Shown here piece after piece: positions 7,838 through 15,880 of a DNA stretch of 64,000 nt (within the stretch, counting starts at the first letter, position 1; each line of letters begins with the position of its first letter). The notes below the pieces were generated by a model. That model was given only the letters and a program-made list of their open reading frames with translations, made no database searches and was not told the origin of the DNA. The stretch comes from Mycolicibacter sp. MU0102 (lineage in GTDB: Bacteria; Actinomycetota; Actinomycetes; Mycobacteriales; Mycobacteriaceae). A program made the position numbers and the translations under genes. The stretch covers positions 3,844,001 through 3,908,000 of the forward strand of contig NZ_OY726398.1 of assembly GCF_963378105.1 (NCBI RefSeq), written 5' to 3'.

Positions 7838-9115
7838 GTGGCGCACTTCCCCAAGCCGGCTGCCGGCAGCTGGACGCAGAGCTATCCCGAACTGGGAACC
7901 GAGCCAGTCGATTACAGCGACTCCATCGACCCCGCATTCTTCGAAGCCGAGCGCGAAGCGGTCTTCAAGCGCACGTGGATCAACGTGGGACGCGTCGAAC
8001 GGCTCCCCAAGACGGGCAGCTACTTCACCCGCGAGCTGCCATCGGTGTGCAAGGGCACCTCGATCATCGTCGTCAAAGGCAAAGACGGCGTGGTGCGCGC
8101 CTTCCACAACATCTGCCGTCACCGCGGAAACAAGTTGGTGTGGAACGACTTCCCCAACGAGGAGACCTCAGGTACCTGCCGACAGTTCACCTGCAAGTAC
8201 CACGCCTGGCGCTACGGTCTGGACGGCGACCTGACCTTTGTCCAGCAGGAAGACGAGTTCTTCAACGTCGACAAGACCGACTACGGCCTGGCCGGTGTGC
8301 GCTGCGAAGTATGGGAAGGCTTCATCTTCGTCAACTTCGACGACAACGCGCAGCCGCTTGCCGACTACCTCGGGCCGCTGGCCAAGGGGATCGAGGGCTA
8401 CCCGTTCGGCGAGATGACCGAGACCTACTCCTACCGCGCCGAGGTCGGCAGCAACTGGAAGCTCTTCATCGACGCGTTCATCGAGTTCTACCACGCGCCG
8501 ATCCTGCACCAGGGGCAGTACACCAAGGAGGAAGCCGCCAAGATCCAGAAGTTCGGCTACGAAGCGCTGCACTACGAGCTGGCCGGCCCGCACAGCCTGC
8601 AGTCGACGTGGGGTGGTCAGGCGCCGCCCCCCGACATGTCTATGGTCAAGCCATTGGACCAGGTGCTGCGCAGCGGACTGTTCGGCCCGTGGGACAAGCC
8701 GGATCTCATCGCCAACCTCAAGGAACTGCCGCCGGGCGTGAACGTCAAGCGAGTGCCGCAGTGGGGCATTGACTCATGGCTCTTCTACCCCAACTTCATG
8801 CTGCTGATCTGGGAGCCGGGTTGGTACCTGACCTACCAGTACTGGCCGACCGCAGTCGACAAGCACACCTTCGAGGCCAACCTGTACTTCGTGCCGCCGA
8901 AGAACGCTCGCGAACGCCTGGCCCAGGAGCTGGCCGCGGTCACGTTCAAGGAGTACGCACTGCAGGACGCCAATACCTTGGAAGCCACCCAGACCATGAT
9001 CGGCACCAAGGCCGTCAAGGACTTCCTGCTGTGCGACCAAGAGATCCTTATCCGCCACCTGCACAAGGTGAACCGCGACTTCGTAAAGGAGCACCAAAAT
9101 GCCGCTGCCGTCTGA
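7838..9115 (+). CDS. Rieske non-heme iron oxygenase, large subunit
   Basis: A 425-aa protein. GTG at 7838 is preferred over an in-frame ATG at 7793 because it lies after the preceding stop and has AGAGAGG as ribosome-binding site. The Rieske 2Fe-2S ligands are Cys93-x-His95 and Cys119-xx-His122 (CRHRG and CKYHAW). The catalytic mononuclear iron motif is ExYHxxxxH with Glu216, His219 and His224. No small beta subunit is nearby, so it probably works as an alpha-only oxygenase like KshA. Electrons may come from the reductase at 26682, which shares its operator type. The 3' end overlaps the next gene by 17 bp. Confidence 0.9.
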   Translation: MAHFPKPAAGSWTQSYPELGTEPVDYSDSIDPAFFEAEREAVFKRTWINVGRVERLPKTGSYFTRELPSVCKGTSIIVVKGKDGVVRAFHNICRHRGNKLVWNDFPNEETSGTCRQFTCKYHAWRYGLDGDLTFVQQEDEFFNVDKTDYGLAGVRCEVWEGFIFVNFDDNAQPLADYLGPLAKGIEGYPFGEMTETYSYRAEVGSNWKLFIDAFIEFYHAPILHQGQYTKEEAAKIQKFGYEALHYELAGPHSLQSTWGGQAPPPDMSMVKPLDQVLRSGLFGPWDKPDLIANLKELPPGVNVKRVPQWGIDSWLFYPNFMLLIWEPGWYLTYQYWPTAVDKHTFEANLYFVPPKNARERLAQELAAVTFKEYALQDANTLEATQTMIGTKAVKDFLLCDQEILIRHLHKVNRDFVKEHQNAAAV

Positions 9116-9422
9116 GTTCGCCGCCCTGGAGCCCTATTTGGACTGGGACCTGGCTCACGAGCCCGACCGCTACGCTAAGCGGCTCGCGTCATCCATGGCC
9201 GAGATGCAGCAGTTCTACGACGTCGCGTTCCCGCTGCTGGACGACGCCGCTACGTACTGCGACAAGTTTCCACTGGACGACTTGCCAGATGACGCAAAGA
9301 CTCTCATGCACATCATGCAATCCCTCGTCATGGTGTCCTTCCCGATCGAGGCATGGAAGCAGCCGCGCGTCCCGGACAGTGGCGCGGCGTGGGTGGAACT
9401 CCTGAGCGAGCCGGTGATCTAG
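9099..9422 (+). CDS. Conserved small protein of unknown function in Rieske operon
   Basis: A 107-aa acidic protein that I do not recognise. It is mainly helical in appearance (LEPYLDWDLAHEPDRYAKRL, then MAEMQQFYDVAFPLLDDAATY), with no membrane segment, signal peptide or metal-binding cysteine cluster. It starts 17 nt inside the Rieske gene and ends 2 nt before the next gene, so it is tightly coupled to the oxygenase. It may be an accessory or stabilising partner; this is inference from position only. Confidence 0.7.
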   Translation: MPLPSEFAALEPYLDWDLAHEPDRYAKRLASSMAEMQQFYDVAFPLLDDAATYCDKFPLDDLPDDAKTLMHIMQSLVMVSFPIEAWKQPRVPDSGAAWVELLSEPVI

Positions 9423-9424
9423 GA

Positions 9425-10654
9425 GTGCTGACACTCAAGGCGGCCGGGCTGCTGGACGTCGACGCCGGAGAGATCGTCCGGCCTGGAGTGCTGCATATCG
9501 ACGGTGACCGGATCGTCGGCGTCGGCGAACGCCCGCCGGGCAGCGTCGAAGCCGACGAGACGATCGACCTCGGCGACCTGATCCTGCTGCCCGGGCTGAT
9601 GGATATGGAGGTCAACCTGCTGATGGGCGGCCGGGGCGAAAACCCCGGCCTGTCCCAGGTTCAGGACGATCCGCCGACCCGGATGCTGCGTGCGGTGGGC
9701 AATGCCCGACGCACCCTGCACGCCGGCTTCACCACGGTGCGCAACCTGGGACTGTTCGTCAAAACCGGCGGATACCTGCTCGACGTGGCGCTGGGCAAGG
9801 CGATCGACGCCGGCTGGATCGAAGGGCCGCGGGTGGTGCCGGCCGGTCACGCGATCACCCCCACCGGCGGGCACCTGGATCCGACCATGTTCGCGGCGTT
9901 CATGCCCGGCGTGCTGGAGCTGACCGTCGAGGAAGGCATCGCCAACGGTGTCGACGAGATCCGCAAAGCGGTTCGCTATCAGATCAAGCATGGTGCTCAG
10001 CTGATCAAAGTGTGCTGCTCGGGCGGCGTCATGTCGTTGACCGGTGAAGCCGGCGCGCAACACTATTCGGACGAAGAACTGCGGGCCATCGTCGACGAGG
10101 CACACCGGCGCGGGCTGCGCGTGGCCGCACACACCCACGGCGCCGAGGCGGTCAAGCATGCGGTGGCCTGCGGCATCGACTGCATCGAGCACGGGTTCCT
10201 GATGGACGACGAAGCGATCGCGATGCTCGTCGAGAACGACCGCTTCCTGGTGACCACCCGACGCTTGGCCGAGGCGATGGACGTGTCCAAGGCGCCGCCC
10301 GAACTGCAGGCCAAGGCAGCCGAGATGTTCCCCAAGTCCCGCACCTCGATCAAGGCCGCCTACGAGGCCGGGGTCAAGATCGCCGTCGGCACCGACGCCC
10401 CGGCCATCCCGCACGGCCGCAACGCCGACGAACTGGTCACCCTGGTCGAATGGGGCCTCCCGCCGGCCGCGGTGCTCAAGGCGGCGACGGTGACCGCGGC
10501 CGAGCTGATCAACACCGACGACCGCGGCCGGCTGGCCGAGGGGCTACTCGCAGACATCATCGGAGTTCCGGGAGATCCGTTGTCCGACATCACCGTTACC
10601 CGCAATGTTGCGTTCGTCATGAAAGGCGGCAAGGTATATGTCAACAAGAACTGA
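9425..10654 (+). CDS. Amidohydrolase-superfamily protein with altered metal motif
   Basis: A 409-aa protein starting with GTG 2 nt after the previous stop; GGAG overlaps the junction. The fold is that of imidazolonepropionase/prolidase-like metal-dependent hydrolases: an N-terminal beta-sandwich leading to LPGLMDMEVNLL, the Lys of LIKVCCSGG, histidines in AAHTHGAEA and IEHGF, and Asp in VGTDAPAIPHG. The usual DxHxH at the end of strand 1 reads DMEVN, so both first-strand His ligands are replaced (Glu62 and Asn64). The enzyme may bind one metal or use a different chemistry. It overlaps the SnoaL-like gene by 17 bp. Confidence 0.8.
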   Translation: MLTLKAAGLLDVDAGEIVRPGVLHIDGDRIVGVGERPPGSVEADETIDLGDLILLPGLMDMEVNLLMGGRGENPGLSQVQDDPPTRMLRAVGNARRTLHAGFTTVRNLGLFVKTGGYLLDVALGKAIDAGWIEGPRVVPAGHAITPTGGHLDPTMFAAFMPGVLELTVEEGIANGVDEIRKAVRYQIKHGAQLIKVCCSGGVMSLTGEAGAQHYSDEELRAIVDEAHRRGLRVAAHTHGAEAVKHAVACGIDCIEHGFLMDDEAIAMLVENDRFLVTTRRLAEAMDVSKAPPELQAKAAEMFPKSRTSIKAAYEAGVKIAVGTDAPAIPHGRNADELVTLVEWGLPPAAVLKAATVTAAELINTDDRGRLAEGLLADIIGVPGDPLSDITVTRNVAFVMKGGKVYVNKN

Positions 10655-11057
10655 CGACCTGGTCGAGATCCAGCAGACGCTGGCCCGCTACGCGGTGACC
10701 ATCACCCAGGGCGACATCGACGGGTTGGTGGCAGTGTTCACCCCCGACGGCACTTACAGCGCATTCGGCGAAACCTATTCACTGGACCGGTTTCCGGTGC
10801 TGGTCGATGCCGCGCCCAAGGGCCTGTTCATGACCGGCACCCCGGTCATCGAGTTGGACGGCGACACCGCGACCGGCACTCAGCCGCTGTGCTTCATCGA
10901 CCACGCCAGCCACGACATGCGGATCGGCTACTACAACGACACCTACGTGCGCACCGCCGACGGCTGGCGGCTGCGGACCCGCAAGATGACGTTCATCCGG
11001 CGCAGTGGCACGCATGACGCGGGGCGCCCGCACGCCATCGGCAGGCCGACCGCCTGA
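10638..11057 (+). CDS. SnoaL/NTF2-like protein
   Basis: A 139-aa protein beginning MSTRTDDLVEIQQTLARYAV, the typical N-terminal helix of the SnoaL_4/NTF2-like cone fold, followed by alternating strands (VFTPDGTYSAFG, GWRLRTRKMTFIRR). Members act as isomerases, dehydratases or cyclases, or have no catalytic role. It begins 17 nt before the end of the amidohydrolase-like gene and its stop shares a base with the next ATG, so it belongs to the same operon. Related proteins often accompany steroid- and aromatic-degradation genes in mycobacteria. Confidence 0.75.
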   Translation: MSTRTDDLVEIQQTLARYAVTITQGDIDGLVAVFTPDGTYSAFGETYSLDRFPVLVDAAPKGLFMTGTPVIELDGDTATGTQPLCFIDHASHDMRIGYYNDTYVRTADGWRLRTRKMTFIRRSGTHDAGRPHAIGRPTA

Positions 11058-12166
11058 TGAATGTCGCTGCGTTCCAAGCTGATCTACGCGCTTGGCTCGA
11101 CGAGAACGACCTGAGCCCCGGACCGGAGAACTCGCTCGAAGGACACCTCAAGCAGTTCGCCCGAGTCTCGGCCGCGCTCTACGAAGCGGACTGGATGCGG
11201 TACGGCTGGCCGGTCGAAGCCGGCGGCCTGGGCGGACCGGCCATGCTGCGCGCCATCGTGGGTGAGGAGGTGGTCGGGCGGCGCCTGGTCGAACCGGGCC
11301 CCTACTCCATGCTCGAGGTGCTGGCACCGACGATGATCGACTACGCGACCCCGGAGCTGGCCGCTGAGATGGTCCCGAAGTTGCTCAGCGGCAAGGAACA
11401 GTGGTGCCAGGGTTTTTCCGAGCCAGGATCTGGCAGCGACCTGGCATCACTGAGCACCCGCGCCGTCCCGCGGGGCGACCAGTGGGTGATCAACGGCCAG
11501 AAGGTCTGGACCAGCTTCGCCCAGTACTCGCAGCGCTGCATCCTGCTGACCCGCACCGGGGACGCCGATACGCCGAATCACCAGGCGATCACCGCCTTCT
11601 TCGTCGACACCGACACCCCCGGTGTCGATGTGCGCCCGCTGCGCACCATGCACGGCGTCGACGAGTTCTGCGAGGTCTACTTCGATGATGTCGTCGTCGA
11701 CGGCTCACGGATGCTCGGCAAGCCCGGCGACGGCTGGCAGCTGGCCATGGACCTGCTGCCCTATGAGCGCTCCACCTGCTTCTGGCAACGCATCGCCTAC
11801 CTGTACTCACGCTTCGATGCGCTGATCGCCGAGGCGAAGCGCCAAGGCGCCGCGGTCGACAACGACTTGGGCGCGGTGTACCTGGCGTTGCACACCTTGC
11901 GCTGCCGCTCCCGTGCCACCCAGCACCGGCTGGCCGACGGGCACCGGCTGGGCCCGGACACCTCGGTCGACAAGGTGTTGCTGGCCAGCGCCGAACAGTT
12001 GCTCTATGACACCGCCCGCGACCTGATGCCGGGTGTCATCGAGCTGGACGAGGGTGAGTGGCGCGCCGAGTACCTGTACTCCCGGGCGGCCACCATCTAC
12101 GGCGGTACCGCCGAGGTTCAGCGCAACATCATCGCCCGCCGACTGCTCGATCTTCCCAAGGAGTGA
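11057..12166 (+). CDS. Acyl-CoA dehydrogenase (first of a pair)
   Basis: A 369-aa flavoprotein whose ATG shares one base with the SnoaL stop. FAD/substrate motifs are clear: QGFSEPGSGSDLASL, the W-T/S segment VINGQKVWTSFAQ, and the C-terminal YGGTAEVQRNIIARRLL flavin-binding loop. It is followed 2 nt later by a shorter acyl-CoA dehydrogenase lacking parts of the fold; such adjacent pairs in actinobacteria form alpha2-beta2 heterotetramers (for example FadE26-FadE27) that act on bulky CoA thioesters. It probably introduces a 2,3-double bond into the pathway intermediate. Confidence 0.9.
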   Translation: MNVAAFQADLRAWLDENDLSPGPENSLEGHLKQFARVSAALYEADWMRYGWPVEAGGLGGPAMLRAIVGEEVVGRRLVEPGPYSMLEVLAPTMIDYATPELAAEMVPKLLSGKEQWCQGFSEPGSGSDLASLSTRAVPRGDQWVINGQKVWTSFAQYSQRCILLTRTGDADTPNHQAITAFFVDTDTPGVDVRPLRTMHGVDEFCEVYFDDVVVDGSRMLGKPGDGWQLAMDLLPYERSTCFWQRIAYLYSRFDALIAEAKRQGAAVDNDLGAVYLALHTLRCRSRATQHRLADGHRLGPDTSVDKVLLASAEQLLYDTARDLMPGVIELDEGEWRAEYLYSRAATIYGGTAEVQRNIIARRLLDLPKE

Positions 12167-12168
12167 CG

Positions 12169-12981
12169 ATGACCACCGGAATGGACACCGCCGCGCTCGT
12201 TCTGCTGGAAGAGACCCTGCGTAAGACCATGGCGTCGTCGTCCGGCGCTGCGCTCGACCAGGCCCTAGCCGAACTCGGTTGGGCGGAAATGCTTGCCGAA
12301 GAACCGGATATGGCAATCCCGCTGGTGTTCCGGTTGCTCGGCGAGACCGGGGCGCATGCCTCGGTACTCAACGACGTGATCCTGGAGACCATCGGCGGCC
12401 TGCCCGGCGGCACTCCCCCGATGCCCTATGCCGGTGGCCGATGGGTGATCTGGGAGCGCCGGGAAAGAGAAGGCCACCCCGCCGATCCCGTTCTTGGCGG
12501 GCTTCCATTGCGCGAGATACCCGGCGGAGAACTCATGCGCCTGGGTGAGGCCCGCCGCGCGTTGGGATGGTGGCTGGTCGGCTCGGCGCGGGCAATGTTG
12601 ACGCTGGCCCGCCAGCACGCACTGGACCGGGTGCAGTTCGGCAAGTCGATCGCGTCCTTCCAGGCCGTTCGGCATCGACTGGCCGAGACCCTGGTCGCCA
12701 TCGAGGGCGCCGAGGCCACCCTCACCGTGCCCATCATTGACAGCCCGGACCTGACGTCCATATTGGCCAAGGCCGCCGCGGGAAAGGCCGCACTGACCGC
12801 GGCCAAACACTGCCAGCAGGTGCTCGGCGGCGTCGGCTTCACCGAGGAACACGAACTGCACCGCCACGTCCAGCGGGTCCTGGTGCTCGACGGTCTGCTC
12901 GGCAACGCGCGCGAGTTGACCCGCCAGGTCGGCGGCGGTCTGCGGGCCCGCGGCTCGGCGCCCCGCATGGTCCAGCTCTGA
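12169..12981 (+). CDS. Acyl-CoA dehydrogenase-like short subunit (second of a pair)
   Basis: A 270-aa protein with the C-terminal four-helix part of the acyl-CoA dehydrogenase fold (ALDRVQFGKSIASFQAVRHRLA and QVLGGVGFTEEHELHRHVQR). Its N-terminal and middle domains are short compared with the 380-aa family norm, and the EPGSGSD flavin loop of its neighbour is absent. It starts 2 nt after the partner gene. This fits the structural subunit of a heteromeric dehydrogenase. The four-helix segment around FGKSIASFQ retains the usual flavin-contact Gln. Confidence 0.85.
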   Translation: MTTGMDTAALVLLEETLRKTMASSSGAALDQALAELGWAEMLAEEPDMAIPLVFRLLGETGAHASVLNDVILETIGGLPGGTPPMPYAGGRWVIWERREREGHPADPVLGGLPLREIPGGELMRLGEARRALGWWLVGSARAMLTLARQHALDRVQFGKSIASFQAVRHRLAETLVAIEGAEATLTVPIIDSPDLTSILAKAAAGKAALTAAKHCQQVLGGVGFTEEHELHRHVQRVLVLDGLLGNARELTRQVGGGLRARGSAPRMVQL

Positions 12982-13052
12982 GTCGCCGAATCGGCATTCC
13001 ACGACGGGACACGCCGATCCAGAGTCGCCGGATTCCGTCTCGGCGGTGAGGG

Positions 13053-14228
13053 TCAGCCCCGCGGCAGGCCGAGCACCCGTTGCGCGATGATGTTGCGCTG
13101 GATCTCCGAGGTGCCCCCGGCAATGGTTCCCGAGAAACTGCGCAGATACCGGTCGAACCAGCTTCCAGAGGCGTGATCTTCGTTGAGCGGCATATAGGTA
13201 CCGGAGCTGCCGGGGTGGATCAGGCCGGCCGCACCCACATTGTCGAGCGCGTGTTCCGCGGCGTTCTGCACGGCTTCTGAACCAAGCAGCTTGAGCACCG
13301 ACAGAGCGGGCACGTCCTGCTCACCGCGCGCGGCCTGCGCCAGGGCCACCGAACCGAGCAGCCGCAGCGCCTCGTTGTCCATCAGCAGCGTGGCGAAGCG
13401 GTCACGGTCCAGCGCACCCACCGGACTGAAGTCATGAATCAGATCACGTAGCCGGTCGGCGAAGCTCATCCACAGCAGCGTGCGTTCGTGACCGAGTGAG
13501 CCGTTGGCCACTCCCCAGCCGCCGTTGAGCGGCCCCACCAAGTTCTCGGCAGGCACCCGGACGTCGGTGAAGAACACCTCATTGAAGTCGATGTCGTCGT
13601 GCGCACAGGCCGATGCAAAAGGCCGTCGCACAACGCCTTCGGTGTCGGTGGGGATCAGTAGCACACTGATGCCCTTGTGTTTCGGTGCATCCGGGTCGGT
13701 GCGTACGAACGTCAGCAGCACGTCGGCATCGTGGGCGCCGGAGGTCCAGACCTTCTGACCGTTGACCACGAAGTGGTCGCCGTTGAGCACCGCCCGGGTC
13801 TGCAGACCGGCCAGGTCCGATCCGGCGCCGGGCTCGCTCATCCCCAGAGATGCGGTGATCTCGGCCCGCAGAATCGGTACCGCCCAACGATGTTTCTGCT
13901 CCTCGGTGCCGAACGACAGCAGCGAGGCGGCGATGATGCCCACCCCTTGCGGGTTGAAGCTGGGGTAGATACGCCGGCGGGACAGTTCTTCTGAGTGCAC
14001 GTACTGCTGAAGAATCGTGGCGTTGCGGCCGCCGAATTCGGGCGGATTCGCCGGCAGTAGCCAGCCGTTGTCGAACAACAGTCGCTGCCAGCGGCGGGCC
14101 CAATCCGGCACGTCCGAGCACGAATGCGACCGTTCCAGAGCGTCGGCATCGGAGGGCAGATGCTCGTCGAGGAACGCCGAGAACGCGGCCCGGAAGTTCT
14201 CGACTTCAGGATCAAAGGTCAGCTGCAT
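13053..14228 (-). CDS. Acyl-CoA dehydrogenase
   Basis: A 391-aa protein; ATG at 14228 is chosen for its GAGGAG site, 6 nt upstream. Motifs are MSEPGAGSDLAGLQ, FVVNGQKVWTSGAHDAD and the C-terminal GGTSEIQRNIIAQRVLGL. Full-length single-subunit family member. It is convergent with the preceding operon and divergent from a TetR gene at 14450; operator copy C lies 89 bp upstream of its start. It probably belongs to the same regulon as the P450 and Rieske operons. Confidence 0.9.
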   Translation of the reverse strand: MQLTFDPEVENFRAAFSAFLDEHLPSDADALERSHSCSDVPDWARRWQRLLFDNGWLLPANPPEFGGRNATILQQYVHSEELSRRRIYPSFNPQGVGIIAASLLSFGTEEQKHRWAVPILRAEITASLGMSEPGAGSDLAGLQTRAVLNGDHFVVNGQKVWTSGAHDADVLLTFVRTDPDAPKHKGISVLLIPTDTEGVVRRPFASACAHDDIDFNEVFFTDVRVPAENLVGPLNGGWGVANGSLGHERTLLWMSFADRLRDLIHDFSPVGALDRDRFATLLMDNEALRLLGSVALAQAARGEQDVPALSVLKLLGSEAVQNAAEHALDNVGAAGLIHPGSSGTYMPLNEDHASGSWFDRYLRSFSGTIAGGTSEIQRNIIAQRVLGLPRG

Positions 14229-14316
14229 GGGCGAACTCCTCGGCTCGGGCGCCGCGGGATACCCGATTCGAACGCGGCTGGCGATCTTGCTCGTCCGCTT
14301 CCCTAGACGCGGAGAT

Positions 14317-14331
14317 GAGAATATCATTCTC
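14317..14331. promoter_or_regulatory. Operator copy C, GAGAAT-N3-ATTCTC
   Basis: GAGAATATCATTCTC is a perfect palindrome in the 221-bp divergent gap between the acyl-CoA dehydrogenase (13053-14228) and the TetR gene at 14450. Its position next to a regulator gene is what an autoregulated TetR site looks like, making that protein the best candidate to bind all four copies. Confidence 0.75.
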
Positions 14332-14449
14332 GAATGGAGAAGTTACGATCTCTGAATCGTCGGCCCCACGCCGGTGTGCCGCACCACCGGCGCATTTGTG
14401 TCCAGTACAGTTGCGCCATGTCTCGGTCACCGCAGCGTCCGGAACGCCG

Positions 14450-15103
14450 GTGACCAATCCGAGCGAGGAACCCGCCTGGAAGCAGCGCGCGGTCGAACGC
14501 TCGATCAAGACGGCGAAGATCCGCGCGGCGCAACGCGTCCAGCGGTTTCTGGATGCCGCGCAGTCGATCATCATCGAAAAGGGCAGCACGGACTTCACCG
14601 TGCAGGAGGTCGTGGACCGCTCGCGCCAGTCGCTGCGCAGCTTCTACCTGCAGTTCGATGGCAAGCACGAGCTGCTGCTGGCGCTCTTCGAAGACGCCCT
14701 GAGTCGCGCTGCCGATCAGATCCGCGCCGCCACGGCCAATCACTCCGATCCACTGGAACGGCTCAAGGTCGCCGTCGAGTTGTTGTTCGAGTCGTCGCGC
14801 CCGGACCCGGCCGCCAAACGGCCGCTCTTCACCGACTTCGCCCCGACCCTGCTGCTGACCCACCCCGTCGAGGTCCGGGTCGCCCACACGCCACTGTTGG
14901 AGTTGCTCGCCGAGCTGACCGAACAAGCCGCCGACGCCGGTCGGCTGCGTACCGGCGCCAACCCCCGGCGGGTGGCTGCCATGATCATGCAGACGGTCAT
15001 GTTCAACGCCCAATCCAGCCCCGCCTCAGCCGATCCGGCGGTCAACCCGCTGACCGCCGAGGAAGTCTGGGACTTCTGCGCGCACGGCTTCGAACGCAGC
15101 TGA
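14450..15103 (+). CDS. TetR-family transcriptional regulator (candidate master regulator)
   Basis: A 217-aa protein. GTG at 14450 (VTNPSEEPAW) is the most reasonable start; a longer frame reaches 14315 but would cross operator C. The N-terminal helix-turn-helix is seen in FLDAAQSIIIEKGSTDFTVQEV followed by VDRSRQSLRSFYLQFDGKHELL, the usual TetR recognition helix ending in FY-x-F-x-x-K-x-x-L. The C-terminal ligand domain is unremarkable. It is divergent from an acyl-CoA dehydrogenase with operator C between them. Ligand is unknown; acyl-CoA or a pathway intermediate is likely by analogy with KstR-type regulators. Confidence 0.85.
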   Translation: MTNPSEEPAWKQRAVERSIKTAKIRAAQRVQRFLDAAQSIIIEKGSTDFTVQEVVDRSRQSLRSFYLQFDGKHELLLALFEDALSRAADQIRAATANHSDPLERLKVAVELLFESSRPDPAAKRPLFTDFAPTLLLTHPVEVRVAHTPLLELLAELTEQAADAGRLRTGANPRRVAAMIMQTVMFNAQSSPASADPAVNPLTAEEVWDFCAHGFERS

Positions 15104-15158
15104 GCTGATTGAGCCCCCTCCCCCGGGCGACGGGACGGATTAGACTGCGGCCATTGCC

Positions 15159-15782
15159 ATGCGTAGGAAGCCCGACCCGCAACAACGGCGTCGACAGCTG
15201 TGCGATGCGGCGATCGAGCTGCTCGGCGCGGACGGCGCCCGCGGACTCAGCCACCCCAAGGTCGATCGCCGCGCCCGCATGCCCGCAGGGACGACATCGT
15301 TTTACTTCCGCACCCGCAAGGCCTTGATGCACGCGACGGCCTCCCGGGTGACCGAGCTCGACCTCGCCGATCTCAGCGCCATGTCGGAGCTGGCCGACGA
15401 TGGCGACGGCCGTGCCTCGGGCACCATGGGGCTGGCGACGATGGTGGTGCTGGCCGGCGCCGCGCCGTGGGTGACGCGAACACGTGCGCGCTACGAACTG
15501 GCGATGGAGGCCGGTCGCGACCCCGAACTGGCCGAGATCATCCGGCAGAGCACAACTCAATTCCATGAGCTCGTCCGACGAGCGGTCTCCCAGTGGCAGA
15601 CTCACGACTCCGAACCCGATCCGGCAATGCTGGACGAACAGACCTATGCGGTCCTGCGCTTCGTCAACGGCGTCATGGTGGAGTCCTGCCAGGGCCACGA
15701 TGTTGATCGCAGTGCCGAACAGGTCGATCGGCTGATCCGGGCGATCATCGCCGGCGTGCGCGAACAACACGCCGCCGACTGA
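15159..15782 (+). CDS. TetR-family transcriptional regulator
   Basis: A 207-aa protein with an N-terminal helix-turn-helix (RRRQLCDAAIELLGADGARG ... TTSFYFRTRKALMHA). The core hexamer TAGACT at 15141-15146 upstream of the ATG is a plausible -10. It follows the previous TetR in the same direction with a 55-bp gap and precedes an aldehyde dehydrogenase gene by 98 bp. It could regulate that downstream pair; no perfect palindrome supporting this is visible. Confidence 0.8.
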   Translation: MRRKPDPQQRRRQLCDAAIELLGADGARGLSHPKVDRRARMPAGTTSFYFRTRKALMHATASRVTELDLADLSAMSELADDGDGRASGTMGLATMVVLAGAAPWVTRTRARYELAMEAGRDPELAEIIRQSTTQFHELVRRAVSQWQTHDSEPDPAMLDEQTYAVLRFVNGVMVESCQGHDVDRSAEQVDRLIRAIIAGVREQHAAD

Positions 15783-15864
15783 GCCACCACACGGCGACCA
15801 CCGCCAACCCTAGACATCGGCTGGGGAACCACATACCCTCGTGCAAACGCAATTATCCGAATGC

Positions 15865-15879
15865 GAGAAGGGGATTATC
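15865..15879. promoter_or_regulatory. Degenerate operator-like sequence before aldehyde dehydrogenase
   Basis: GAGAAGGGGATTATC matches the GAGAAT-N3-ATTCTC arms at 10 of 12 positions and ends one base before the ATG at 15881. It also contains the ribosome-binding site AGAAGGGG, which accounts for part of the match, so it may be coincidence. Confidence 0.2.
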
Positions 15880-15880
15880 C

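Noticed and set aside
7793..7840. Earlier ATG for the Rieske gene at 7793
   Set aside because: It overlaps the CMD-like gene by 41 bp and has no better ribosome-binding site; GTG at 7838 follows AGAGAGG directly after the stop.
14315..14449. Longer TetR start at 14315
   Set aside because: The frame would pass through operator copy C and adds low-complexity residues before the helix-turn-helix.
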